Assembly: GCA_034769895.1 (NCBI GenBank)
Contig: CM068367.1
Coordinates: 84,869,654-84,933,653, forward strand
Length of the DNA: 64,000 nt
Direction: 5' to 3'
From: Magicicada septendecula
Lineage: Eukaryota > Arthropoda > Insecta > Hemiptera > Cicadidae
The translations under genes and the position numbers were made by a program. Below, piece by piece: positions 35,298 to 47,802 of the stretch. The notes below the pieces were generated by a model. The model was not told where the DNA came from. It saw nothing but the letters and a program-made list of their open reading frames with translations, and did not search any database. Position 1 is the stretch's first letter. The number at the start of each line of letters is the position of its first letter.

Positions 35298-36440
35298 CTA
35301 GCGAGTACCCGGCATGCGTTGCAATGCCACTCAAAGAAAGAAAGTGTTTGTATATATATAATATATAAAGACTTCGTTCGCGTGGTCTTCAATTTAATGC
35401 GATAATATATTTAGAACAGAATCTATTCCATTGGGTTGCCATAGTAACCAGATCTAATAAGTTAGTTTTTTAAGACTCTAAAGGACCCCCCAGAGGATCG
35501 TATCGAAAAAAAAACACCTGTCCTATGTTGGTTCTCCCTTTGCGTAAAATATTTGTGCCAAGTTTGGTTGAAATCGGTCCAGTGGTTTAGGAGGAGATGT
35601 GGAAGACCCCAAAGAACCCCCAAAAGAACCCCATCGAAAAAGCACCTATGCTATGTTGGTTCTCCCGTTGCGTAAAATATTTGTGCCAAGTTTGGTTGAA
35701 ATCGGTCCAGTGGTTTAGGAGGAGATGTGAAAGACCCCAAAGGACCCCCAAAAGGACCCCCCGAAGGATCATATCGAAAAAACACATATCCTATGTTGGT
35801 TCTCCCGTTGCGTAAAATATTTGTGCCAAGTTTGGTTGAAATCGGTCCAGTGGTTTAGGAGGAGATGTGAAAGACCCCAAAGGACCCCCAAAAGGACCCC
35901 CCGAAGGATCATATCGAAAAAACACATATCCTATGTTGGTTCTCCCGTTGCGTAAAATATTTGTGCCAAGTTTGGTTGAAATCGGTCCAGTGGTTTAGGA
36001 GGAGATGTGGAAGACCCCAAAGGACCCCCCAATGGACCCCGTCGAAAAAAACACCTATCCTATGTTGGTTCTCCCGTTGCGTAAAATATTTGTGCCAAGT
36101 TTGGTTGAAATCGGTCCAGTGGTTTAGGAGGAGATGTGGAAGACCCCAAAGGACCCCCAAAGGACCCCATCGAAAAAACACCTACCCTATGTTGGTTCTC
36201 CCGTTGCATAAAATATTTGTGCCAAGTTTGGTTGAAATCGGTCCAGTGGTTTAGGAGGAGATGTGGAAGACCCCAAGAACCCCCCATAGGACCCCATCGA
36301 AAAAAATTCATAAACCTTCGCGGGCGTGCGCACAACAACTCACCGAAGTTTCATCGCAATCGGATGAATGGTATAGGAACGCATACGGGACAAAGAAAGA
36401 AAGAAAGAAACAAACAAACATTCATTTTTATAGATATAGA
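35298..36440 (-). mobile_element. Non-autonomous Helitron (1143 bp)
   Basis: The sister unit has the uninterrupted site ATAACA|TTGTTC near 42898-42910, so the insert is defined to the base. It has no target duplication and sits between A and T. On the minus strand it starts TCTATATCTATAAAAATG and ends CTAG. A short hairpin (GGCAT...ATGCC) lies about 10 nt before the end. These are the Helitron hallmarks. It encodes no Rep/helicase, so it moved with enzymes from elsewhere. Most of its length is a tandem array (35480-36300). Confidence 0.92.
35480..36300 (-). repeat. Minisatellite inside the Helitron, about seven 127-140-bp units
   Basis: Each unit contains CCTATGTTGGTTCTCCCGTT, then a block ending GGTTTAGGAGGAGATGTG, then ACCCC/GGACC runs. 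Unit starts judged by GGAGATGTG are near 35593, 35721, 35861, 36001, 36131 and 36258. Units lack unique spacers, so this is not a CRISPR array. Open frames across it on both strands are by-products of the repeat. Confidence 0.93.
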
Positions 36441-36505
36441 TTGTTCATTTTCACTACCACACAAATGACTGTTTTGTGTGTTGTAACCACAAGAACTAAA
36501 TTCAA

Positions 36506-37471
36506 TCAGCTTACCAAAATACTCATTAAAACAGTCAACGTTAGGCATTTTTTTAAGTCTCCGTCATTAAATTCATTCACTATCGGGTTAATTACTTTTA
36601 TCAAATCATTATAATCATTATTATTCAAATATATTTCTAAACTTTCTTTCCATTCATCATACTTTCTATTCAAATCATACAATTCTGTTACTCTCTCCAC
36701 ATACAATTCTCTGTTTAACTCTCTCTCATCACAATACCAAATCATACTTTCAACATCATTATTACAGACAGAGGGTATAACATTATACAACATCAATAAA
36801 CAACTCAACTCTTCTACTAATACGGGTCTCTTGCCCTTCAAAAACGACATCTGTGAACACTCTGGTTCAGGAAAAATAAAGGGAAAATTTACCCTCTGCC
36901 CTACACATTCATCTACTCTTTCTTTCCATTCTTTTTCTAACTCATTAACACACATTAACATCTCATAATCACCTTCCACAAACTCATCAGTACTCTCAGA
37001 TATTACATTTTCAATTACATTATTATTCTCATTATTTTCAACAACCTCATTATTACTTATTAGTTCTTTATCTAATACAACATTGTCATTACAACTTTCA
37101 TTTGTATTACTATCTCCCATACATATACACTCTCTTGACTCCTTTGTTTCTCTACATATTTCGTTCAACTTATTCTCCAGACTACATAGTGAATTAGTTA
37201 ATACATCAAATTTAGCATCATTCATGTCAAAACGACTATTCATATCGCTACTTATCACATTAAATTTGTTATTCTGTGTATCTAATTTCTCATTTACATT
37301 ATTTTTAAATTCTTGCATCTCGTTTTTCTGTTCATCTAACTTTACATCAAATTTATTGAAACTAGTACACAACATTGTATTTTTTTCTAAAAGCAATTGG
37401 ATCATTTTCATCATATCTTGCTCCTCAGATTTTTTAATCGGGACTGGTGTTGAATGCAGTACGTCATCCAT
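36506..37471 (-). CDS. Gag-like coiled-coil ORF of the tandem-array element, copy 1 (321 aa)
   Basis: A hydrophilic protein beginning MDDVLHSTPVPIKK. Residues about 20-105 form a likely coiled coil (repeated KLDEQK, KLDTQN, FDMND, KFDVL heptad-like blocks). The C-terminal half has FIFPEPECSQM and repeated Glu/Asn-rich helices. There is no CCHC knuckle, protease or pol motif. It lies 5'-proximal in the element, hence gag by position only. The frame is continuous with an upstream 88-codon frame (37747-37481) through a TAG. I recognise no homologue outside the array. Confidence 0.55.
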   Translation of the reverse strand: MDDVLHSTPVPIKKSEEQDMMKMIQLLLEKNTMLCTSFNKFDVKLDEQKNEMQEFKNNVNEKLDTQNNKFNVISSDMNSRFDMNDAKFDVLTNSLCSLENKLNEICRETKESRECICMGDSNTNESCNDNVVLDKELISNNEVVENNENNNVIENVISESTDEFVEGDYEMLMCVNELEKEWKERVDECVGQRVNFPFIFPEPECSQMSFLKGKRPVLVEELSCLLMLYNVIPSVCNNDVESMIWYCDERELNRELYVERVTELYDLNRKYDEWKESLEIYLNNNDYNDLIKVINPIVNEFNDGDLKKCLTLTVLMSILVS

Positions 37472-37480
37472 AATTTTCGA

Positions 37481-37747
37481 CTAAGTTCCGGTCAATTCTA
37501 TAATTATTTGGCTCTCTGTTTCAATGTCAGTGAAGCTGGCTTGTTCATTATTAATTTTACGCTCCCTACTCAAAATTGGGGTTATTTGAATCCCCGAATC
37601 TCCAGTTACATTACTCTGATCTGTTACATTTAATTCTGTTTTATTCTGACTCGCACTTGGAGTCGAATGTGTCTCCAAACTATTCATGTTTAAGTCGTCA
37701 GAATTTTCGACACTATTTTTATTTACTTTATTCTCATTATCTGACAT
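37481..37747 (-). CDS. Upstream leader ORF of the tandem-array element, copy 1 (88 aa)
   Basis: Starts MSDNENKVNKNS and is rich in Ser, Asn, Thr and Glu. It ends at a TAG (37483-37481) three codons before, and in frame with, the ATG of the 321-codon ORF. The same TAG is in the other unit. It may be the N-terminus of one gag read through the TAG, or a short separate ORF. Confidence 0.45.
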   Translation of the reverse strand: MSDNENKVNKNSVENSDDLNMNSLETHSTPSASQNKTELNVTDQSNVTGDSGIQITPILSRERKINNEQASFTDIETESQIIIELTGT

Positions 37748-37933
37748 TTTTTATAACTGATATTCAAAATATTAATAATCAAATTAATTAATTTTTGTAA
37801 TGTGCTCTCTATATTACTTTCCGTATAGCTTTGCGTACATAACGCATTGTTCTTTTGCTACGCTAACCTAAAACACATGTTTGTATCTTTATTGTAGATG
37901 TGGAATTTAATTAATTATAATTAATTATAATTC

Positions 37934-37951
37934 GTCCCTGTTCGGGCGCCA
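37934..37951 (-). promoter_or_regulatory. Primer-binding site, tRNA-Lys3 type, unit 1
   Basis: The minus strand reads TGGCGCCCGAACAGGGAC, two bases inside LTR 2. This is the well-known 18-mer complementary to the 3' end of tRNA-Lys3. Confidence 0.9.
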
Positions 37952-37953
37952 AT

Positions 37954-39147
37954 TGTTATACTCTAATCAAATTAAAATTATTAAATGCAAAATACAACAT
38001 AATTTCCACCTACCTCCACGACCTCTTCTGCCGGGTTCCAGGATCCGATCACAAGTACGTTAGATACAAACAGGTGTTGAGGTTATCGAAATAACTTATT
38101 CGACCCATTGTTAGGAAGAGAAATTAATATTTTTAATTAATCAGACTCATTTAAAACTTGTTCAAAAATTTTCTCAGGATTTTACAGATTACGTTACATG
38201 CTTCTTTGTTCTGAGGGCGTCTTCTACATACTACCTTACTCTACTATCTTACCTTATTGATCATTATACAAACAAATATTCAGACAGAGCCCAGCCTGCG
38301 CACTCACTCATTCTCTCAACTTATACATGAAATTTATTAATTGCAACCCCAAAACATTTTTTAACACCCCACAACCCTTTATAACAAAGCCCCATCCCTT
38401 AATGAAAAACCGCCGACAACGTGGTTCGTGCGCGCACTCATCTTCTGTTAAATTTCTTGCTGTTTATTGTCCGAGAATGGTACAGTTACATTCTTTACCC
38501 TTTTCACCCGACCGCGGTCACATAAATTTTCCCCCTATTACACTTTTGACTATTAAAATATCAAGTTTTGTGACAAGCCTACTAGGCTTGTTCCGGCGCC
38601 AGAGCGGTTAGTTGACCAACTGGGAACTAAAACGTAGCAGGTGTTGCTAATGTGATCTCATACTTTTTGACGGAAAGCACTGCCTTGTGCTTCGTCGTAG
38701 AAGTTTCGTCCCATGCTATGCATGTAGTGGTTGGAGTGACGATAGCAGACGATTTCAGCTAGGCACTGGCTAACGTCACAAAGGGGCTGGACTTAGACAT
38801 TATTTCCTGCCGCTCAAACGCACATTGCTGAATCAATTTCGCCCAGGCCATCTTGCCTTAAACCAAACTCGGCGTCCCAACAGAGTGCGTACTTGTGTTG
38901 CGCGTGAGTGTGTTGTCGCACTCATGCAAAGTTCTGAGAATTTAGGGTAGTACAAATTCCTTGCCGAGTTACTCAACACAAACTGCGCCTCGCCTTTGTT
39001 TCAACACTGCTTCTTACCACGTGTTCTGTTCCAATAGAGTTAATGTTTGCACAATAATTTTATAAAATCCCGCAAAAAATGAAATAAGTAAAAATACAAA
39101 TGCCCCATACTGTAAGAAATAAAAGTCCCCAATTTTGACACGTTACA
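37954..39147 (-). repeat. LTR 2 of the tandem array (shared, central)
   Basis: 1194 bp, bordered on the left by a primer-binding site and on the right by the purine-tract complement. It therefore serves as the 5' LTR of unit 1 and the 3' LTR of unit 2. Confidence 0.95.
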
Positions 39148-42100
39148 ATACCCCCTCAATGAGAATTCTGCTGTCCAAAACAGAAGAAATCTCATTGATA
39201 AACCTCTTAGAGGACCAGTGAGGAACTGGTGCCAACAATCCCCTCTAGTTCTTACTCCTCATGGGTAACCGACCCCCCTGTTTTGGCGACTATGGACGCA
39301 TCTGAACGAGATCACTGGACTTCTCCGTAAGAGATCCCAACACCGAAAAATCGAACAGACAAGTACCACAGCACACCTCGCCTTCTAACATGCTACCCCC
39401 CAAAATCCTCAATCCCTGGCTCAGATTATGCCAGATCCTCCACCGATATGTTTCCCCTTGTATGCAAGCTGGGCTGCCTTTAGCAGATACTGGGCTCACA
39501 CACACTCACATTACATATTATACATTGAAAAATTCTTTAAACTTTACTATTTCATCTACGAAAAAAAATTCAAAATTCAAAATAAAATATTGTATCAAAA
39601 AATTCTCTTCCTTGTTTTCTGTTTTTACTCAAAATAAGTGAATTTAAACATTTCTTATAGTTAGACATATCCTTAACCTAACATGTGAATACTTAAGAGT
39701 CTAACAATACAATTCAATACAATAAATCAGTAAAATATACATGGTTAATACACAAACAATAAAATAATTAATACTTAGAATATTCATTAGCTGCCAGGCG
39801 AAAATCAAGATTTTTTTTTTTTTTTAATTTATTTTCCCAAAATTTTTAACATTCAAAAAAAAATTTAAATTTATTAAAATGTTTCCTTTACATTTAGAAA
39901 TTATTTAAAAATTGGTTTACATTGATCAAAACAACAGTTGAACTGACTTCCATACTATGAAATTACATGACCTTACCATCAGCTGATCAAAACTAGGTCA
40001 AGTCCACAACCTTGACCTACATATGTTATGTATACTTTCTGAAAATACATTTAACATCTGTAATAAGCTAACTTGAAACACAAAACACAATAAAATAAAA
40101 CATTTAAAATAACAAAATATTATTATAGATAATAAGCAAATTGACATTTAAATTATTCAAAATAAACAATTCTTAATTTTACATGATTTCCAAATTCTAT
40201 CAAAATTTTGTCACTGGTTATAAATTAAAAATTTTTTTTTTTTTTATCTTTATTAAAAATCTCTCTCTTTGCTTGACAATCTGATTCTCCATTACTGTGG
40301 GTGACTCAAGTGACTCAGATATTTATCTCATTTATTATACTACTTGATCTGTATACATGTATAATTTTTCTCCCTCTGACTCTACTACTAACAACTTTTA
40401 CTAACATGACACCCATCTCTATTAAAATATCTATCAAAACACTCTCTAACCCCAACTTATCATTTAACTCAATTCGCCACCTTCTCTCTATATATAAAAA
40501 AATACTCTCTAACCCTTTGTACATAGGATACGTGTTTCCCTCCCCCAAAACTCAATTCCCTTATCTGGCCCCTGGATTCTACCTAAGGCGGCCCCTTCTC
40601 ACTAAAATCGGTACCAATCCCGTCCCAACTTATCCTTATGTTGCGGACTCCTACCTTACACTACCCCCTACTACAAAATTGCCATCCCCAAAATCTCAAT
40701 CTCATTACTTCACTACACTACAACAAAATAACATAATTAATTATAAACATCAATATATCACTCAAAAACTCTACATATATTCTCCACGACTGCTGTGTCA
40801 ACATCAATACTTCTCAAAATTCTATAACATTACATTAACTCAAAGCAACATTACATTGCTTCAAAACCATATTTCGATCTTTACTACTTCAACTCTAACT
40901 TCAACTTGGACAGATCTATATGTCCCACCAAATATTTCATCACCCAAAAATTATCTCTTGTTAACTTGCATAAATTATTACTTTACTTCTCACTTTATCA
41001 AATTATTTTTATCATTACTTTAAACATCTGTAATACATTAAAACATTACCTTGAACCTGAATTACTTGGAACATTTATAACCATTTTACCAGTGACATGT
41101 TATTGCTGATCAGCTGATCTACTAACACAATGAAAACACATCTCAAAATTGAACAAATTATATGAAATATATATTTATCAATACTCACTTCTATTACGTT
41201 AACTGCCTGCCAGTCAGCTTAATTATCTGCTTAGTTTAAAATACACACATAATGAAGACACATATTGTTATCAATGCTTATATCTATCCTACGATAATAA
41301 AATAATACATTTAAAATTATAGCATGAACACCTTATATTGAGTGTCTGAGCCGCTAGTTATTTAACAGAGCACAAGCAATTTTATTGGATCAAAATTCGA
41401 ATTAGCAAACTTTTTATATTGTAAAATTTAAATTCGTGACTCATCTGAGACACCTCCCGGCCACACACTCTATTGCAAATTATGGAGGACTGTATCGCCC
41501 TTTTCGCTTTCACAAAGACGGCATATTTTGGAGTAGTTTTACCTCTCCGTGTCTTTGCTTCCGCTATTACATTTAAAAAGGTTCAGATATCAACATACCT
41601 TTGTTATATAGTTACATGCCCTTAATGCGGGTCTACCCCTTGGCTTTGCTGCCCCCAAGCGGGCAGAGTGGCAGCCGCTGTTCCATAGTACCGGGATTTC
41701 CCCTAATTGTCACCCCCCATTTAATTTCTACTATATACCAATTTCAAGTCAGCTATGGTCAAGGGACTTGATATGACCATAGCTAACCGCTAGCCAAATC
41801 CACGATTAGTGCTGGTAAGGCAGTAATCGCCCGAAAAGTCGGGGAAATCTAACTTGCATTTCACTGCCTGTTACACATCGTTTTATTATGTGCGACCCGA
41901 TCGTCTATCAGTGTGTAAATTAAGTTTACACGAAAAAGGTGTGTCGCACATTTTCGCCATTTTTGGCCTCCGATGGAGGTAACACTCTCTGTTACCCCCA
42001 ACCCATTTCGCTATCTACGGGAGCACAGGCCACCCCCGCAATAGCAACTTAATAACTAACTAATTAAAAAAAAATTTTATATGCATTATAATATAATATT

Positions 42101-42969
42101 TTCATTAAGAATCATTTAACTCATTCATAACTTTCTACCATTGGACTTTCTTAAAATTTTCAAAATTTATTATTAATAATTATTATATATCATTTTTCAT
42201 TTATTATTAAATTTGTTAATTATCATTTTTATTGAACACATTTATTTCAAATAATCTCACTATTGAATTAAAATCTTAGTTACCTGTAAACATTTTTGTT
42301 ATACCTGATTCATATTGTAAAAGTTCTATACTTACAATCCATTTAACATGGTATACACAAAACATAACCACCATACACCCCCATACTTTCACCTCACCTC
42401 TGAAACATTTCACAAAATTATTAGTTTACATCAAACAATTGATTATTTCATTACCAAATTCATCTCGTAACAAATAATTTGAATTCATTAAAAAATTTAA
42501 TTAATTAACATTTAAATAATCAATCAAAATATTTAAATATCTCCAGTTATTTTAATTGAATTCATTATTAAAATACAAATTCCAATACTATCAAAATATT
42601 TACCATTAACCAATTCCTGTTTTCAAAATTAATTCTGATATTTATTAAATTGCAAAGTAATAATTTTATTATTATCACTTACCCACATACATACATTGTT
42701 TAGTTGACCTTCTACAATACACATAAATAAATAAATGCACTACAATTATTTACAAACTTTAATTATTAACTGTTCAGTTTTTTCCGCACTTCATTGTCCA
42801 AATCTGCCATGTCAAAGCCCATAAAACATAATGTTTATAACTGTCTTTTAGTGGTTTATAGTTTAACCTCCATCGTCCCAAATTAACCTTGGTTTTATAT
42901 AACATTGTTCATTTTCACTACCACACAAATGACTGTTTTGTGTGTTGTAACCACAAGAACTAAATTCAA
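39148..42969 (-). other. Internal region 2, 3' untranslated part
   Basis: Copy of 31541-36505 without the Helitron, with only scattered substitutions. The Helitron empty site lies near 42898-42910. Confidence 0.75.
41748..41996 (-). other. Cluster of strong hairpins (structured RNA candidate), copy 2
   Basis: Same sequence and pairing as 34141-34389, offset by 7607 bp. No difference was noticed in the paired arms. Confidence 0.65.
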
Positions 42970-43935
42970 TCAGCTTACCAAAATACTCATTAAAACAGTC
43001 AACGTTAGGCATTTTTTTAAGTCTCCGTCATTAAATTCATTCACTATCGGGTTAATTACTTTTATCAAATCATTATAATCATTATTATTCAAATATATTT
43101 CTAAACTTTCTTTCCATTCATCATACTTTCTATTCAAATCATACAATTCTGTTACTCTCTCCACATACAATTCTCTGTTTAACTCTCTCTCATCACAATA
43201 CCAAATCATACTTTCAACATCATTATTACAGACAGAGGGTATAACATTATACAACATCAATAAACAACTCAACTCTTCTACTAATACGGGTCTCTTGCCC
43301 TTCAAAAACGACATCTGTGAACACTCTGGTTCAGGAAAAATAAAGGGAAAATTTACCCTCTGCCCTACACATTCATCTACTCTTTCTTTCCATTCTTTTT
43401 CTAACTCATTAACACACATTAACATCTCATAATCACCTTCCACAAACTCATCAGTACTCTCAGATATTACATTTTCAATTACATTATTATTCTCATTATT
43501 TTCAACAACCTCATTATTACTTATTAATTCTTTATCTAATACAACATTGTCATTACAACTTTCATTTGTATTACTATCTCCCATACATACACACTCTCTT
43601 GACTCCTTTGTTTCTCTACATATTTCGTTCAACTTATTCTCCAGACTACATAGTGAATTAGTTAATACATCAAATTTAGCATCATTCATGTCAAAACGAC
43701 TATTCATATCGCTACTTATCACATTAAATTTGTTATTCTGTGTATCTAATTTCTCATTTACATTATTTTTAAATTCTTGCATCTCGTTTTTCTGTTCATC
43801 TAACTTTACATCAAATTTATTGAAACTAGTACACAACATTGTATTTTTTTCTAAAAGCAATTGGATCATTTTCATCATATCTTGCTCCTCAGATTTTTTA
43901 ATCGGGACTGGTGTTGAATGCAGTACGTCATCCAT
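42970..43935 (-). CDS. Gag-like coiled-coil ORF of the tandem-array element, copy 2 (321 aa)
   Basis: Identical in length to copy 1. The protein differs at one residue that I noticed (Val for Ile in the ECICMGD block). It is intact, preceded in frame by TAG and the leader ORF. Confidence 0.55.
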   Translation of the reverse strand: MDDVLHSTPVPIKKSEEQDMMKMIQLLLEKNTMLCTSFNKFDVKLDEQKNEMQEFKNNVNEKLDTQNNKFNVISSDMNSRFDMNDAKFDVLTNSLCSLENKLNEICRETKESRECVCMGDSNTNESCNDNVVLDKELISNNEVVENNENNNVIENVISESTDEFVEGDYEMLMCVNELEKEWKERVDECVGQRVNFPFIFPEPECSQMSFLKGKRPVLVEELSCLLMLYNVIPSVCNNDVESMIWYCDERELNRELYVERVTELYDLNRKYDEWKESLEIYLNNNDYNDLIKVINPIVNEFNDGDLKKCLTLTVLMSILVS

Positions 43936-43944
43936 AATTTTCGA

Positions 43945-44211
43945 CTAAGTTCCGGTCAATTCTATAATTATTTGGCTCTCTGTTTCAATGTCAGTGAAGC
44001 TGGCTTGTTCATTATTAATTTTACGCTCCCTACTCAAAATTGGGGTTATTTGAATCCCCGAATCTCCAGTTACATTACTCTGATCTGTTACATTTAATTC
44101 TGTTTTATTCTGACTCGCACTTGGAGTCGAATGTGTCTCCAAACTATTCATGTTTAAGTCGTCAGAATTTTCGACACTATTTTTATTTACTTTATTCTCA
44201 TTATCTAACAT
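43945..44211 (-). CDS. Upstream leader ORF of the tandem-array element, copy 2 (88 aa)
   Basis: Same as 37481-37747 except for one residue near the start (MLDNEN for MSDNEN). It ends at the same TAG. Confidence 0.45.
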   Translation of the reverse strand: MLDNENKVNKNSVENSDDLNMNSLETHSTPSASQNKTELNVTDQSNVTGDSGIQITPILSRERKINNEQASFTDIETESQIIIELTGT

Positions 44212-44397
44212 TTTTTATAACTGATATTCAAAATATTAATAATCAAATTAATTAATTTTTGTAATGTGCTCTCTATATTACTTTCGGTATAGCTTTGCGT
44301 ACATAACGCATTGTTCTTTTGCTACGCTAACCTAAAACACATGTTTGTATCTTTATTGTAGATGTGGAATTTAATTAATTATAATTAATTATAATTC

Positions 44398-44415
44398 GTC
44401 CCTGTTCGGGCGCCA
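44398..44415 (-). promoter_or_regulatory. Primer-binding site, tRNA-Lys3 type, unit 2
   Basis: Same 18-mer as in unit 1, two bases from LTR 3. Confidence 0.9.
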
Positions 44416-44417
44416 AT

Positions 44418-45611
44418 TGTTATACTCTAATCAAATTAAAATTATTAAATGCAAAATACAACATAATTTCCACCTACCTCCACGACCTCTTCTGCCGGGT
44501 TCCAGGATCCGATCACAAGTACGTTAGATACAAACAGGTGTTGAGGTTATCGAAATAACTTATTCGACCCATTGTTAGGAAGAGAAATTAATATTTTTAA
44601 TTAATCAGACTCATTTAAAACTTGTTCAAAAATTTTCTCAGGATTTTACAGATTACGTTACATGCTTCTTTGTTCTGAGGGCGTCTTCTACATACTACCT
44701 TACTCTACTATCTTACCTTATTGATCATTATACAAACAAATATTCAGACAGAGCCCAGCCTGCGCACTCACTCATTCTCTCAACTTATACATGAAATTTA
44801 TTAATTGCAACCCCAAAACATTTTTTAACACCCCACAACCCTTTATAACAAAGCTCCATCCCTTAATGAAAAACCGCCGACAACGTGGTTCGTGCGCGCA
44901 CTCATCTTCTTTTAAATTTCTTGCTGTTTATTGTCCGAGAATGGTACAGTTACATTCTTTACCCTTTTCACCCGACCGCGGTCACATAAATTTTCCCCCT
45001 ATTACACTTTTGACTATTAAAATATCAAGTTTTGTGACAAGCCTACTAGGCTTGTTCCGGCGCCGGAGCGGTTAGTTGACCAACTGGGAACTAAAACGTA
45101 GCAGGTGTTGCTAATGTGATCTCATACTTTTTGACGGAAAGCACTGCCTTGTGCTTCGTCGTAGAAGTTTCGTCCCATGCTATGCATGTAGTGGTTGGAG
45201 TGACGATAGCAGACGATTTCAGCTAGGCACTGGCTAACGTCACAAAGGGGCTGGACTTAGACATTATTTCCTGCTGCTCAAACGCACATTGCTGAATCAA
45301 TTTCGCCCAGGCCATCTTGCCTTAAACCAAACTCGGCGTCCCAACAGAGTGCGTACTTGTGTTGCGCGTGAGTGTGTTGTCGCACTCATGCAAAGTTCTG
45401 AGAATTTAGGGTGGTACAAATTCCTTGCCGAGTTACTCAACACAAACTGCGCCTCGCCTTTGTTTCAACACTGCTTCTTACCACGTGTTCTGTTCCAATA
45501 GAGTTAATGTTTGCACAATAATTTTATAAAATCCCGCAAAAAATGAAATAAGTAAAAATACAAATGCCCCATACTGTAAGAAATAAAAGTCCCCAATTTT
45601 GACACGTTACA
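44418..45611 (-). repeat. LTR 3 of the tandem array (outer 5' LTR)
   Basis: 1194 bp, with a handful of private substitutions relative to LTRs 1 and 2. The right flank ACAT (45612-45615) matches the left flank of LTR 1. Confidence 0.95.
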
Positions 45612-45615
45612 ACAT

Positions 45616-47109
<1,494 letters not shown>

Positions 47110-47707
47110 GCCTTTAAATGCCATAAAGAGAAGATAGGCCAGCTCAATAGTAGAAATGTTTTGGAAATTATCAACCTTTTGAGTAAATACGATCCATTAT
47201 TGCAAGAGATAGTCAGTGAGCTGGAGAACAGGGAGAAGTATACAAGTCCCAGATTTCAAAATTAACTCATTCATCTTTTATCTATAAAAGCTGAAAATAT
47301 TATCTGATTGAAACAGATTGAATCTACTCAGTCTGCAATAATGGATATTATGCAAGACATTAACAGAAAAGATCAAATGACTCAAATAGTCAGATGTTTT
47401 TCAATTTCTAAAGATGAAACAGGAAGACCCACCAACTTAAAAATCAACAAAAGTTTTTTAGATTTATAGAAATTGCTGATGAAACTGACCTGGGCTCATA
47501 AGAAGAGATTTTAAACTGTCTTGAGGAGAATGTATTCTGTTTACGTTATATAATTTTAGTAGCTGCCACAGCTGCTAGGAGAGATTTGTATTCAATAGGG
47601 AACATGAATTAAGTAACATGAATAGAGGCATGAATTAAATAAGGGAGTATGAGGGGGGCCTACAAAGGATTTCTGCGGGGGGCCAAGAAATAAGAGTTAC
47701 ACCACTG
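47110..47707 (+). pseudogene. Decayed hAT transposase (ZMYM1/DUF4371-like) with right terminus
   Basis: Fragments in shifting frames match the pattern of ZMYM1-like hAT transposases: NVLEIINLLSKYDPLLQEIV, then a RKDQMTQIVRCF block, then an EIADET block. Many stops are present. About 160 bp downstream the sequence ends GTTACACCACTG (to 47707), the reverse of a typical hAT CAGTGG terminus, preceded by G-runs. The left end was not found. Confidence 0.6.
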
Positions 47708-47802
47708 TTTCACCAGTATTAAATCCCATCAATGACAGTAACTAATTTATTTTTCATATTTAGGTATAATTTCAGGTATAATTGGATTATTATTTTATGA
47801 TA

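Larger units (their letters stand above)
30347..45611 (-). mobile_element. Tandem LTR array of a second gag-only retrotransposon
   Basis: Three LTRs of exactly 1194 bp (30347-31540, 37954-39147, 44418-45611) alternate with two internal regions (31541-37953 and 39148-44417). The whole is flanked by one ACAT duplication (30343-30346 and 45612-45615). Minus-strand sense is shown by primer-binding sites left of LTRs 2 and 3 and purine tracts right of LTRs 1 and 2. Each internal region carries the same gag-like frame but no pol. The units are near-identical, except that the first holds a 1143-bp Helitron. This architecture is expected from unequal recombination between LTRs of one insertion. Confidence 0.92.

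Noticed and set aside
35587-36468. Overlapping frames with WLKSVQWFRRRC-type repeats, and a CRISPR-like look
   Set aside because: They are translations of the Helitron minisatellite. Units are contiguous, 127-140 bp, without unique spacers, and the genome is eukaryotic.
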